DNA of 56,495 nt from Bifidobacterium breve (GTDB taxonomy: Bacteria; Actinomycetota; Actinomycetes; Nanopelagicales; Nanopelagicaceae), in the NCBI GenBank assembly GCA_945876865.1, contig CAMCPZ010000005.1, positions 1-56,495 of the forward strand, read 5' to 3'. Within the stretch, counting starts at the first letter, position 1; each line of letters starts with the position of its first letter. Of the stretch, positions 1 to 8,665 are shown piece after piece. The position numbers and the translations under genes are program-made. The notes beneath the pieces are model-generated. The model did not search any database. It was not told the origin of the DNA and saw nothing but the letters and a program-made list of their open reading frames with translations.

Positions 1-477
1 GCCGATCAGGCACTTGAATTCTTGCGTGAAATTGATTCGATTAATCTACGCGCTAGACAACGCGTAATCGAATTAGTCCGAAAAGATTTATCCGACAATC
101 TTTCAGGTAAGAGGATTGCAGTTCTTGGTGCTGCATTTAAGCCAGATAGCGATGATGTTCGCGACTCCCCTGCGCTAGATATCGCTGCCCAAATTGCGGC
201 AGCTGGTGCCACTGTCACAATTCATGATCCAAAAGCGATTGCTCCTGCAAGGAAGAGATTCCCTGCTCTTGGGTTCTCGGAAGATATTGAAGGCGCACTT
301 AAGGGCGCAGATTTAGTTCTGCATTTAACCGAATGGAAAATTTATCGCGAACTTGATCCCGCAAAGATGGCCAAGTTGGTAGCAAATCCAATAATGATTG
401 ATGGCCGCAATGCTCTAGATCGCGAAGCTTGGATTGCTGCTGGTTGGAAATTTAGGGCTTTGGGGCGCGCAAATTAG
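1..477 (+). CDS. ugd: UDP-glucose 6-dehydrogenase, C-terminal part (5' end outside window)
   Basis: Oxidises UDP-glucose to UDP-glucuronate with NAD+, giving a precursor for surface polysaccharide. The frame is open from base 1, so the N-terminal NAD-binding domain and the catalytic Cys lie upstream of the window. What remains is the C-terminal UDP-binding domain, recognised by KRIAVLGAAFKPDSDDVRDS (the family's lGlaFKpnTDDiReSpa signature) and by IHDPKA shortly after. It ends in TAG at 475-477, which shows that TAG is a normal stop in this genome. The following CoA-binding gene overlaps its 3' end. Other members of the UDP-sugar dehydrogenase family (for example UDP-ManNAc dehydrogenase) share this domain, so substrate is not proven. 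Confidence 0.88.
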   Translation, partial: ADQALEFLREIDSINLRARQRVIELVRKDLSDNLSGKRIAVLGAAFKPDSDDVRDSPALDIAAQIAAAGATVTIHDPKAIAPARKRFPALGFSEDIEGALKGADLVLHLTEWKIYRELDPAKMAKLVANPIMIDGRNALDREAWIAAGWKFRALGRAN

Positions 478-871
478 CCAAGAAGAAGATATTAAAACCG
501 TTCTTAGATTAAAGACTTGGGCGGTAGTTGGGCTTGGGAATAATCCAGAACGTGCAGCATTCGGAGTTTCAAAGCTCTTGCAAAATAAAGGCCATCGGAT
601 TGTTCCGGTTTATCCCCGTGCCGAGACTGTTCATGGCGAAGTTGGTTACAAAACACTCTCTGAAATCCCATTTGAAATCGATGTTGTTGATTGCTTTGTT
701 AATTCCAACCTAGTTGGCAAAGTTGTAGATGAAGCCATTTCAATTGGTGCAAAAGCGGTCTGGTTGCAATTAGATGTGATTGACCTGGAGGCGGTTGATA
801 GAGCAAAAGCTGCTGGTTTATTGACTGTTATGGATCGCTGCCCCGCAATTGAATACCAAAAAAACGGTTAA
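434..871 (+). CDS. CoA-binding domain protein (YccU-like)
   Basis: A small single-domain Rossmann-fold protein of the CoA_binding family; the cellular role of the family is poorly known. Evidence is the N-terminal TWAVVGLGNNPERAAFGVSK nucleotide-binding loop, then GHRIVPVYPR, a DVVDCFVN segment, AKAVWLQLDV, and the C-terminal MDRCPAIEY, where the family has its conserved D-R-C. The length (about 130-145 residues) is normal. The start is unclear: no ATG or GTG lies in a suitable place. The first options are TTG at 434, inside ugd, or ATT at 473, which overlaps the ugd stop. It converges on the MFS gene and the two stop codons overlap (868-871). Confidence 0.75.
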   Translation: MLLVGNLGLWGAQISQEEDIKTVLRLKTWAVVGLGNNPERAAFGVSKLLQNKGHRIVPVYPRAETVHGEVGYKTLSEIPFEIDVVDCFVNSNLVGKVVDEAISIGAKAVWLQLDVIDLEAVDRAKAAGLLTVMDRCPAIEYQKNG

Positions 872-2103
872 GAGCGTTTTTGCTTTTTAAGTTTGAAAGA
901 CCAAATTCCTAAAGCAACAACGACCAATCCGGTTGCATAACAGAGTGCGGCATATGAGAAGAATCCAATTATCACACCGCCAATTGCGGCGCCTCCTGCC
1001 CCCATTAAGTTCATAACTAAATCGCTGGCCCCCTGCGTTGATGGGCGCATTTCTAAACTTACAGTTTCGGATAAAAGTGTTGAGCCCGCAATTAACGTAA
1101 AAGACCACCCGAGGCCAAGGAGAAATAATCCGATTCCTAGTGTGAATGAATCATGGTGTGGGGCCAGAGCAGAAATTAGTGCGGATGCGATTAAAATTAA
1201 AATCCCAACTTGGATAGTTTTTACTCGACCGAACTTGTCACTCATTGCGCCAACTATTGGGGAGAAGGCATACATTCCTAGAACGTGAACGCTTATTACA
1301 AAACCAATTATTTGCAAGGATGCATCGGAATGCGCCATATGCACTGGCGTCATAACCATTATTGAAACCATCGCTAAATGCCCAATAGCCACTGATGCAA
1401 TTGCAAAAAGCGCTAACGGATACTCTCTAATGTGTTTGAGTGCTGAGCGCATAGATTTTTGTTCTTGCGGAGAGCTCCCTGCCGCTACTTTGTTCGCAGT
1501 TAGAAAGGGATCAGGCTTTAGGAATAATTGAATAACAACTACTGAAAGCGCAAGAGTAAAAGCAGCTATGAAGTATGGCCCCACTAGTTTTGGAAGACCT
1601 AAAGCTGCGGCGAATACACCAGATGGCTCCATTAAATTCGGCCCGGTCACAGCACCAATCGTTGAACCCCAAACCACAAAAGATAAATCTTTGGATCTTT
1701 TTTCTGGTGTCGCTAAATCAATTGCGGCAAATCTTGCTTGGTATCCCGATGCTGATGCTGCGCCAACCATAAAAGCACCCAGGAGCATAAAAAATAAATT
1801 CTGATTTGCGCCACCAAAAATTGCTAACACCGCACCAACTACACCGATGGAGTAACCAGAGGTCAATGCAAGTCTGCGCCCACCACTCTGAGTAAGCCGA
1901 GCAAGCGGAAGCGCCATAACGGCAGCTCCTAGAACTGAAATAGTTTGTGCAAGACCGGATAAGCCATCAGATTTAGTTATTGATGAGACAAGTAATGAAC
2001 CAGCAGCAACTGTTCCGGCCACACCGATTCCATTTAGAACCTGGGCTAATCCAAGAACTCTAACAATTTTTCTTTGATGTGCCTCTGGTGAAAGAATTTT
2101 CAT
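868..2103 (-). CDS. MFS transporter
   Basis: Major facilitator superfamily permease of 411 residues, the usual size for 12 membrane helices. Hydrophobic segments recur along the whole length. The motif GAMSDKFGRVKT between the two halves matches the conserved loop motif A (G-x-x-x-D-R-x-G-R-R), and SGGRRLALTSG is its counterpart in the N-terminal half. Substrate cannot be told from sequence; the overall look is that of a drug/H+ antiporter-type or uncharacterised efflux carrier. ATG start at 2103, six bases after purE, so it is probably co-transcribed with purEK-birA as the last gene of that unit. Confidence 0.82.
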   Translation of the reverse strand: MKILSPEAHQRKIVRVLGLAQVLNGIGVAGTVAAGSLLVSSITKSDGLSGLAQTISVLGAAVMALPLARLTQSGGRRLALTSGYSIGVVGAVLAIFGGANQNLFFMLLGAFMVGAASASGYQARFAAIDLATPEKRSKDLSFVVWGSTIGAVTGPNLMEPSGVFAAALGLPKLVGPYFIAAFTLALSVVVIQLFLKPDPFLTANKVAAGSSPQEQKSMRSALKHIREYPLALFAIASVAIGHLAMVSIMVMTPVHMAHSDASLQIIGFVISVHVLGMYAFSPIVGAMSDKFGRVKTIQVGILILIASALISALAPHHDSFTLGIGLFLLGLGWSFTLIAGSTLLSETVSLEMRPSTQGASDLVMNLMGAGGAAIGGVIIGFFSYAALCYATGLVVVALGIWSFKLKKQKRS

Positions 2104-2109
2104 TAACGA

Positions 2110-2616
2110 CTAAAACCCAGTTTTATGGTTGCGTTTGCTCGTTAAGTTTGCGCCTTTTTCTTTAGCTTCGGTATTTATCTTTGCAAGTTCTCCACTGACT
2201 TTCTTTGAAATTTCCTCATCGCTTACTCCAAGAATTCTTGCCGCAAGGAGACCAGCATTCTTTGCATTTCCAACACCAACGGTTGCAACCGGAATTCCTG
2301 CGGGCATCTGAACAATTGAAAGTAATGAATCCATTCCATCTAAATTCTTTAGTGCAACTGGCACGCCAATTACTGGAAGTGGAGTCAGTGATGCAACCAT
2401 TCCAGGAAGGTGGGCGGATCCGCCAGCGCCTGCGATTATTACTTTGTAACCTTTTGCTTTTGCGCTCTGCGCAAATTCGACCATTTCAAGGGGCATGCGG
2501 TGAGCAGAAACAACATCTGCTGAATAAGTGATACCAAGTGAATCTAAAACTTTTGCGGCATCTTCCATGATTGGCCAATCAGAATCTGAACCCATGATTA
2601 TTGCTACATCACTCAT
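2110..2616 (-). CDS. purE: N5-carboxyaminoimidazole ribonucleotide mutase
   Basis: Moves the carboxyl group of N5-CAIR to give CAIR in de novo purine synthesis, acting after PurK. The N-terminus has the class I PurE loop [13 protein letters not shown], followed by SAHRMP with the conserved active-site His, and [12 protein letters not shown], typical of the phosphate and substrate sites. The 168-residue length is standard. I place the start at the ATG giving MSDVAIIMG (2616), which overlaps the end of purK by 8 bases; an ATG four codons upstream (2628) is possible but extends beyond the family's usual start. The TAG stop is at 2110-2112. Confidence 0.95.
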   Translation of the reverse strand: MSDVAIIMGSDSDWPIMEDAAKVLDSLGITYSADVVSAHRMPLEMVEFAQSAKAKGYKVIIAGAGGSAHLPGMVASLTPLPVIGVPVALKNLDGMDSLLSIVQMPAGIPVATVGVGNAKNAGLLAARILGVSDEEISKKVSGELAKINTEAKEKGANLTSKRNHKTGF

Positions 2617-3721
2617 CAATAACTCCATTCATGTAGTCAACGGCATGGGCAACTTCTTGCTGCAATTGTAGAAGATTTTCACCACACATAGTTACGTGGC
2701 CAATCTTTCGTCCAGGCTTAACCTCTTTGCCATATTGATGAAATTTAAGGTTTGGTGCTCGTGCCATCAGGTGAAGATATGGTCGATACATATCACTCTT
2801 TTCGCCACCCAACACATTTCCCATTACCGTGAATTTGGTTCGAAGTGCTGTGCTGCCAAGTGGTAAATCTAAGATTGCGCGAAGATGCTGTTCGAACTGA
2901 CTAGTTTCTGATCCTTCAATACTCCAGTGCCCTGAATTGTGAGGGCGAAGTGCAAGTTCATTTATATAAAAGTTTTCACCGAGGATAAACATCTCGACCG
3001 CCATCACACCTACTAGCGAGATTCCGGATGCTATCTCTAGCGCAGCAGCTTGAACTTTATTTGCAAGCGCATCAGATATTTCAGGAACGGGCGTAACTGT
3101 CGAAGTGCAGATTCCATCGCTCTGAATCGTTAGCGTTGCCGGCCAAGTTGCTGCTTGATCATGTGGAGATCTGGCGACCATAACTGAGATTTCATAATCA
3201 AAATTTAATTTCTCTTCGAGCAACAAAGTGCCAGCTTTTGTATGTAGTTCCTGTAATTGTGCTTCAGAATCTATTTGGAATACGCCCCGACCGTCATATC
3301 CACCCGAAGGTAATTTAGCTATCAATGGAAAACCTATTTCGCAGCCTTCGCCTTGGTATTTCTGCCACTTTGGATTGGGTAAATTCAATTCGGCTATCTT
3401 CTTACGCATTTCTAACTTGTCTTGCGAATAGGTAAATGACTGCGAGCGTGGATAAACTTTTATGCCAGCTGCCTCTACTGCTTTTATAACACTCTGCGGG
3501 ACTAACTCGTGTTCAAAGGTCAGAACATCACAGCTCTTAGCAAATTCAAGAACTGAATCTACATTTGTATAGTCACCCAGAACAAAATGTGAAACCTGGG
3601 CAGCAGAGTCATTTGGAATTGCGGCAAATACTTTGAAATCTATTCCTAGATCATTTGCTGGGACTGCCATCATTCGGGCAAGTTGGCCGGCACCAATTAC
3701 TCCGACTCGTGGAAAGCTCAC
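2609..3721 (-). CDS. purK: N5-carboxyaminoimidazole ribonucleotide synthase
   Basis: ATP-grasp ligase that makes N5-CAIR from AIR, bicarbonate and ATP, the step before PurE. Seen: the N-terminal [13 protein letters not shown] motif diagnostic of PurK, the ATP-grasp region around [17 protein letters not shown], then [18 protein letters not shown], and the C-terminal [18 protein letters not shown] with the metal-binding Asn and the PHNSGH signature. Length of 370 residues is normal. GTG start at 3721 overlaps the birA stop (GTGA), so birA-purK-purE are translationally coupled. Confidence 0.95.
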   Translation of the reverse strand: MSFPRVGVIGAGQLARMMAVPANDLGIDFKVFAAIPNDSAAQVSHFVLGDYTNVDSVLEFAKSCDVLTFEHELVPQSVIKAVEAAGIKVYPRSQSFTYSQDKLEMRKKIAELNLPNPKWQKYQGEGCEIGFPLIAKLPSGGYDGRGVFQIDSEAQLQELHTKAGTLLLEEKLNFDYEISVMVARSPHDQAATWPATLTIQSDGICTSTVTPVPEISDALANKVQAAALEIASGISLVGVMAVEMFILGENFYINELALRPHNSGHWSIEGSETSQFEQHLRAILDLPLGSTALRTKFTVMGNVLGGEKSDMYRPYLHLMARAPNLKFHQYGKEVKPGRKIGHVTMCGENLLQLQQEVAHAVDYMNGVIDE

Positions 3722-4491
3722 TGCGAAAGTTTACTGTCCAGATGAACAACATCTCCAACCGTTATAAGTTGACCATTATCGAGGTGAAGGCTTCCAGTCT
3801 CATCAATATCTACAGCTGTTGCCTCAATTTTCGAACCATCTGGCCGCTCAATTCGAACCTCTCTTCCGATAGTTGCACTCAGTTCTCGGTATTTTGAGGT
3901 CAGGTCCTCCCCATTCTGCCAAGAAAGTAAATCCTTTTCTAAGTTATTCAAGATCTGGGCAAGCAAAATATTTCGATCAAGGTGGGCATTAGTTGCAAGA
4001 AATATTGATGTTGCATGAGCAACTGGAAGTTCGTTCTTTGCGGTTGAAACATTTATTCCAATTCCAACAATTACTCCACTCTTCGTTTTTTCAGCAAGTA
4101 ATCCCGCAACTTTGAGATCGCCGAACAAAATATCATTTGGCCACTTACATCTAAATTTATTTGAATTTGTAACTTCATTTAATGTTGCAGTCACACAAGC
4201 CCCAACAAGCAGGGTTAAATAACCAAGGCTTTCTACTTTGATTTCTGGTTCAAGATAAAAAGAAAAAAGAAGTGCGCTCGATTTCTCTGCATCAAATTTA
4301 CGATCAAGGCGGCCTCGTCCAGCACTTTGATACTCGGCAGTAATTAAATCTCCAGGTTTTGGATTACTGGTGCGTAAATAATTCTGTGTTGAATCAATCT
4401 CGTCTACAACTGATACTCGCCAGTAACTGCTCTTCACTGCGCCTGTAATTGAATCGGCGCTCAATAATTCTGGCTTCACTTGCTGACTCAT
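3718..4491 (-). CDS. birA: Biotin--[biotin carboxyl carrier protein] ligase (no HTH domain)
   Basis: Attaches biotin to the Lys of biotin carboxyl carrier domains through biotinyl-AMP. The catalytic motif appears as GRGRLDRKF, close to the family GRGRxxR adenylate loop, followed by FRCKWPNDIL (KWPND signature) and GIGINVS. The C-terminal SH3-like domain occupies roughly the last 50 residues (IGREVRIERPDGSKIEATAV). At 257 residues it has no N-terminal helix-turn-helix, so it is a mono-functional enzyme rather than a biotin repressor. It lies head to head with the acyl-CoA carboxylase genes, whose alpha subunit at 6911-8626 carries the target EAMKM motif. Confidence 0.93.
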   Translation of the reverse strand: MSQQVKPELLSADSITGAVKSSYWRVSVVDEIDSTQNYLRTSNPKPGDLITAEYQSAGRGRLDRKFDAEKSSALLFSFYLEPEIKVESLGYLTLLVGACVTATLNEVTNSNKFRCKWPNDILFGDLKVAGLLAEKTKSGVIVGIGINVSTAKNELPVAHATSIFLATNAHLDRNILLAQILNNLEKDLLSWQNGEDLTSKYRELSATIGREVRIERPDGSKIEATAVDIDETGSLHLDNGQLITVGDVVHLDSKLSQ

Positions 4492-4522
4492 TTCATATTA
4501 CTTTGTAGGAATAACTGATGAG

Positions 4523-4540
4523 AACTAGTAATCTACGACC
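4523..4540 (+). promoter_or_regulatory. Leaderless promoter of the carboxylase operon; overlapping -10 for birA
   Basis: TAATCT at 4529-4534 is a good actinobacterial -10 box (TAnnnT), and exactly six bases separate it from the GTG start at 4541, with no ribosome binding site between. Transcription would begin at the start codon. On the other strand TAGATT (4530-4535) overlaps the same bases and could be the -10 for birA, giving a leader of about 30 bases. The 49-base birA/carboxylase gap may therefore hold one nearly symmetric bidirectional promoter. Confidence 0.55.
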
Positions 4541-6112
4541 GTGACTGATGATATTCGCACTACAGCCGGAAAGATTGCTGATCTTCGTAGACGTCGTTTA
4601 CAAGCGGAGACAAATGGGACACCAGAAGCAATTGATAAGCGTCATGCCCAAGGAAAGTTAACCGCTCGCGAGCGTATTGCCCGCCTCGTAGACCCAGGTT
4701 CTTTTGTCGAGATGGATGCGTTCTCTCGTCACCGCTCTTCAAATTTTGGTATGGATAAGAATCGAATTTACGGTGATGGTGTTGTAACTGGACATGCAAC
4801 TGTTGATGGTCGCGCGATCGCGATTTACTCGCAAGATTTCTTAACTTTTGGCGGAAGCCTTGGTGAAGTCGTTGGTGAAAAGATTGTAAAAGTCATGGAG
4901 TTTGCTCTTAAAAGTGGAATCCCGATTGTTGGAATCAATGATTCTGGTGGGGCGCGTATCCAAGAAGGCGTTGCATCCTTAAGCCAATATGGCGAGATCT
5001 TCAAGCGAAATGTTCGCGCTTCTGGCGTTATCCCGCAAATCTCTCTAATTATGGGGCCTACAGCTGGTGGCGCGGTTTATTCCCCAGCGATAACCGACTT
5101 TGTAATTATGGTTAATGAAACCTCTCAAATGTTTATTACTGGTCCAGATGTAATTAAAACTGTGACTGGTGAAGAAGTTGGAATGGAAGAACTTGGTGGC
5201 GCAAGAACCCACAATACAAAAACTGGAAATTCGCATTACCTTGCCGATAGCGAAGACGATGCAATTGATTATGTAAAGGCACTGCTTTCCTATTTACCAA
5301 GCAATAACATGGATGAGTCCCCCGTATTAGCTGCGACCGAGAGTAAAGATGTTTCACCATCTGATCGCGCACTTGATTCATTGATTCCAGATAATCCAAA
5401 TAAGCCTTATGACATGAAAGTTCTTGTCGAAGCAATTTTAGATGAAGCTGATTTCTTGGAAGTTCACACGCTATATGCGCCAAATATTCTGGTTGGCTTT
5501 GGCCGAGTCGAGGGTCATTCAGTTGGAATCATTGCCAATCAGCCACAAGCGCTGGCCGGAACTCTAGATATTGCTGCGAGCGAAAAAGCTGCACGTTTTG
5601 TCCGCACCTGTGATGCCTTTGGAATTCCAGTTATTACTCTCGTCGATGTTCCAGGTTTCTTGCCGGGCACTGAACAAGAGTGGAACGGCATCATTCGCCG
5701 TGGCGCAAAATTGCTTTACGCATATGGAGAAGCGACTGTCCCATTAGTTACATTAATTACTCGCAAGGCATATGGCGGCGCATACATTGTTATGGGATCA
5801 AAGCACCTTGGTGCAGATGTAAACCTAGCTTGGCCGACTGCGCAGATTGCAGTTATGGGAGCCCAGGGAGCCGTAAACATTCTTCACCGTAAAGAGCTTG
5901 CCGATGCTAAAGATACTGATGCTAAGCGAAAAGAACTTATCGAAGATTATGAAGAGACTTTGCTCAATCCATACATCGCAGCAGACCGTGGATTTATCGA
6001 TGCCGTAATCGAGCCACAAGAAACTAGACATCAAATTGTTAAGGCGCTCAATGCGCTTCGAAATAAGCGAGTAGCACTTCCTCCTCGGAAGCACGGAAAT
6101 ATTCCACTTTAA
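4541..6112 (+). CDS. pccB: Acyl-CoA carboxylase beta subunit (carboxyltransferase)
   Basis: Transfers CO2 from carboxybiotin to acyl-CoA (acetyl- or propionyl-CoA) to give malonyl- or methylmalonyl-CoA. It has the two crotonase-like halves of this family: N-terminal [13 protein letters not shown] and [14 protein letters not shown]-terminal [14 protein letters not shown] and [18 protein letters not shown]. The 523-residue length fits. The residue after GGAY is Ile (Ile416); in the Streptomyces coelicolor enzymes the equivalent position (422) is Asp in PccB and Ile in AccB, and it controls substrate choice, so a broad acetyl/propionyl specificity is more likely than pure propionyl-CoA. It starts with GTG at 4541 just after a -10 box, and its stop overlaps the epsilon-subunit start. 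Confidence 0.93.
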   Translation: MTDDIRTTAGKIADLRRRRLQAETNGTPEAIDKRHAQGKLTARERIARLVDPGSFVEMDAFSRHRSSNFGMDKNRIYGDGVVTGHATVDGRAIAIYSQDFLTFGGSLGEVVGEKIVKVMEFALKSGIPIVGINDSGGARIQEGVASLSQYGEIFKRNVRASGVIPQISLIMGPTAGGAVYSPAITDFVIMVNETSQMFITGPDVIKTVTGEEVGMEELGGARTHNTKTGNSHYLADSEDDAIDYVKALLSYLPSNNMDESPVLAATESKDVSPSDRALDSLIPDNPNKPYDMKVLVEAILDEADFLEVHTLYAPNILVGFGRVEGHSVGIIANQPQALAGTLDIAASEKAARFVRTCDAFGIPVITLVDVPGFLPGTEQEWNGIIRRGAKLLYAYGEATVPLVTLITRKAYGGAYIVMGSKHLGADVNLAWPTAQIAVMGAQGAVNILHRKELADAKDTDAKRKELIEDYEETLLNPYIAADRGFIDAVIEPQETRHQIVKALNALRNKRVALPPRKHGNIPL

Positions 6113-6279
6113 TGAATAAGAAATTTACGATTCTAAACGGAACTGCAACCGATAAAGAACTTGCTGCTCTAGAGAAAGCTCTGCCAACTCCAGTTATAAA
6201 GAAGGTAAATACAGCTAGCCTCTGGCGTAAATCGCAGATTCGCCAACCGCTGCCACGCAAGTGGGGGCAGAGCTTCTAA
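6112..6279 (+). CDS. accE: Acyl-CoA carboxylase epsilon subunit (55 residues)
   Basis: Small accessory subunit that in actinobacteria binds the beta subunit and stimulates the carboxylase. ATG at 6112 overlaps the stop of the beta gene (TAATG) and the TAA at 6277-6279 overlaps the maf start, so it is tightly coupled. The translated start is [20 protein letters not shown], fitting the family's beta-strand followed by a 'T-x-E-E-L-A-A-L' helix. The C-terminus has SLWRKSQIRQPLPRKWGQSF, which matches the conserved W...R..LR.PL.....W tail of AccE/PccE proteins. Position between beta subunit and maf is the usual place for this gene in Actinobacteria. It is short and easily missed. Confidence 0.85.
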   Translation: MNKKFTILNGTATDKELAALEKALPTPVIKKVNTASLWRKSQIRQPLPRKWGQSF

Positions 6280-6308
6280 TGTCAGATTCAAGAATGTCAG
6301 ATTCAAGA
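6279..6308 (+). repeat. Perfect 15-base tandem duplication of the maf start region
   Basis: ATGTCAGATTCAAGA occurs twice in direct succession at 6279-6293 and 6294-6308. Each copy begins with an in-frame ATG and codes for MSDSR, so either copy can start Maf and the protein may carry a 5-residue duplication. Confidence 0.95.
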
Positions 6309-6914
6309 AGTGTTGTTCTGGCATCTGCTTCGCCATCGCGCAGAAGATTATTAGAATCTTGCGGAATCTCAGCTCAAGTGATTGTTAGTGGAGTCGACGA
6401 AGAAGATCCAAAGCTAACCTCACTTGAGCCAAGAGAGATGGTTATTGCACTCGCAATACTTAAGGCCCACACCATCAAATCGCAGGTTGGCAGCGAACAT
6501 TTAATAATTGGTTGCGATTCCACCTTCGAATTTCAGGGTAAATCACTTGGCAAACCTTTAACACCAGAGCTCGCGACTGCACGTTGCAAAGAGTTGCGTG
6601 GCAATTTCGGTTTTCTACACACCGGCCACTGCATTATCGATACTAAGCAAGGTATTGAGATCAGCGATGTTTCAACTTCCAAAGTCTTCTTTGCTGACAT
6701 GACTGATGCCGAGATTGCTGAATATGTTGCATCGGGTGAACCGCTAAATGTTGCGGGTGGATTTACTCTCGATGGTTTAAGCGCACCATTCATTACAAGA
6801 ATCGAAGGCGATCCATCAGGAATTATTGGGCTCTCTCTTCCATTACTCCGCCGCGTTGTTAACTCGTTGGGCTTATCTTGGAATTCAATTGCAAAATCGG
6901 CGGTGAGCGCATGA
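6279..6914 (+). CDS. maf: Maf-family nucleotide pyrophosphatase
   Basis: Hydrolyses non-canonical or modified nucleoside triphosphates to monophosphates (house-cleaning). The N-terminal [18 protein letters not shown] is the family signature S-x-S-x-x-R-x-x-L-L; the [16 protein letters not shown] segment holds the conserved catalytic Asp region, and [14 protein letters not shown] the C-terminal conserved part. About 211 residues, normal. Two starts are equally good, at 6279 and 6294, because a 15-base segment including the ATG is duplicated in tandem. It lies inside the acyl-CoA carboxylase operon, a common actinobacterial arrangement with no known functional reason; its stop overlaps accA by ATGA. 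Confidence 0.92.
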   Translation: MSDSRMSDSRSVVLASASPSRRRLLESCGISAQVIVSGVDEEDPKLTSLEPREMVIALAILKAHTIKSQVGSEHLIIGCDSTFEFQGKSLGKPLTPELATARCKELRGNFGFLHTGHCIIDTKQGIEISDVSTSKVFFADMTDAEIAEYVASGEPLNVAGGFTLDGLSAPFITRIEGDPSGIIGLSLPLLRRVVNSLGLSWNSIAKSAVSA

Positions 6915-8626
6915 AGGCTGTTTTAATCGCAAACCGTGGCGAGATTGCAGTTCGTGTGGCAAGAGCCGCACGAGATCACGGAATCAAATCAATCGCAATC
7001 TACTCAGATGAAGATCGCACTTCACTGCATGTTGCGACAGCTGATGAGGCTTATGCTTTAAATGGTCTATCGGCCGCTGAAACTTATTTGGATCAGAAGA
7101 AGATTATTGAGATTGCAAAGAAATCTGGCGCAGATGCCGTGCATCCTGGCTATGGTTTCTTATCCGAAAATGCAGACTTCGCTGATCTAGTTATCGCTGC
7201 AGGTTTAATCTGGATTGGTCCCCCACCAAATGCAATTCGACTTCTTGGCGATAAAGTCTCAGCCAGAAAAATTGCCGCTGAAGTTGGTGCACCGCTCGTT
7301 GCCGGAACGGTTGATCCAGTTGATTCACCAGAAGAAATCATTGCCTTTGCTAAAGAACATGGACTTCCAGTCGCGATCAAGGCAGCACATGGTGGCGGTG
7401 GCCGCGGGTTAAAAGTTGCTCATACAATTGAAGAGATTCCAGAGTTATTTGCATCTGCAGTTCGTGAAGCAATTACCGGCTTTGGCCGTGGTGAATGTTT
7501 CGTTGAACGATATTTAGATAAACCACGTCACGTCGAAACTCAAGTATTGATTGATGCTAAAGGAAATGCCATCGTAGTTAGCACCCGTGATTGTTCACTG
7601 CAACGTCGCCATCAGAAACTAGTTGAAGAAGCTCCTGCGCCATTCTTGACGCAAGCCCAGATAGATCAACTTTACTCTTCAAGCAAAGCGATTATGAAGA
7701 AGGCTGGATACATCGGCGCCGGAACATGTGAGTTCTTAATTGGTTCAGATGGAACCATCTCCTTCCTTGAGGTAAATACTCGACTACAAGTTGAACATCC
7801 AGTAAGTGAAGAAGTAACTGGGCTAGATCTAGTTCGTGAACAATTTAGAATTGCAGATGGTCAGAGCATTAATCCAGTTGATCCAATAATTCGCGGTCAC
7901 AGTATTGAATTTAGAATTAATGGCGAAGACCCTGGAAAGGGATTCCTTCCATCGCTTGGAACAATTACCAAGTGGGAAGTTCCATCAGGTCCCGGAGTTC
8001 GAATTGATGCTGGATTCGACCATGGCCACACAATAGGTTCACACTTTGATTCACTTCTAGCAAAGTTAATTGTCACTGCGGCTACTCGCGAAGAAGCCAT
8101 AGAGCGAGCACGTCGCGCACTTCGGGAATTTGATATCGGTGGTTTAGCGACTGCCCTTCCGTTTCACCGTGCAATTGTTGATGATCCCAACTTCAATAAA
8201 GATTTTAAGGTTTATACAAGTTATATCGAGAATGAGTTTAAGAATGAGATTCCACCATTCTCATTTAAGCAAGGAACCGCTGATTCAAAGGCTGCATCTC
8301 AGAAGATAATTGCTGAAGTTGATGGGCATAGATTCGAAGTTTTACTTCATACTCCAGAGCCAATCCAGAAACGACATCGCGTTAAAAGCAATGCAATCAC
8401 CGCACTTGCTGGTGATTCACTTGAAAGCCCGATGCAAGGCACCGTTGTAAAAATCGTTAAATCCAATGGTGACCGCGTAGAAGTTGGGGATTTAATAGTC
8501 GTACTAGAAGCAATGAAGATGGAACAGCCACTTATTGCACATAAGGCCGGAACCATCGCAAAGTTGCAAGTAAATGTCGGTCAGACTGTTGCCAGCGGTG
8601 CGACCTTATGTTTAATTGAAGATTAA
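6911..8626 (+). CDS. accA: Acyl-CoA carboxylase alpha subunit (biotin carboxylase plus biotin carrier)
   Basis: Carboxylates its own biotin with ATP and bicarbonate and hands CO2 to the beta subunit. The biotin carboxylase domain fills about residues 1-450: [20 protein letters not shown] at the start, the Gly-rich ATP loop [12 protein letters not shown], and [20 protein letters not shown]. The C-terminal biotinyl domain carries EAMKMEQP with the biotinylated Lys at about residue 536 of 571. The start is the ATG at 6911, giving [11 protein letters not shown] and an ATGA overlap with maf. Most similar to actinobacterial AccA/AccA3-type proteins. The target of BirA at 3718-4491. Confidence 0.95.
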   Translation: MKAVLIANRGEIAVRVARAARDHGIKSIAIYSDEDRTSLHVATADEAYALNGLSAAETYLDQKKIIEIAKKSGADAVHPGYGFLSENADFADLVIAAGLIWIGPPPNAIRLLGDKVSARKIAAEVGAPLVAGTVDPVDSPEEIIAFAKEHGLPVAIKAAHGGGGRGLKVAHTIEEIPELFASAVREAITGFGRGECFVERYLDKPRHVETQVLIDAKGNAIVVSTRDCSLQRRHQKLVEEAPAPFLTQAQIDQLYSSSKAIMKKAGYIGAGTCEFLIGSDGTISFLEVNTRLQVEHPVSEEVTGLDLVREQFRIADGQSINPVDPIIRGHSIEFRINGEDPGKGFLPSLGTITKWEVPSGPGVRIDAGFDHGHTIGSHFDSLLAKLIVTAATREEAIERARRALREFDIGGLATALPFHRAIVDDPNFNKDFKVYTSYIENEFKNEIPPFSFKQGTADSKAASQKIIAEVDGHRFEVLLHTPEPIQKRHRVKSNAITALAGDSLESPMQGTVVKIVKSNGDRVEVGDLIVVLEAMKMEQPLIAHKAGTIAKLQVNVGQTVASGATLCLIED

Positions 8627-8653
8627 ATAGATAGCAGGCTAATTACTAAGTGC

Positions 8654-8665
8654 TAGATTTGTGGC
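8654..8665 (+). promoter_or_regulatory. Leaderless promoter -10 of deoC
   Basis: TAGATT at 8654-8659 followed by exactly six bases (TGTGGC) and the GTG start of deoC at 8666. No Shine-Dalgarno sequence is present, so the mRNA is predicted to begin at or next to the start codon. Confidence 0.6.
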
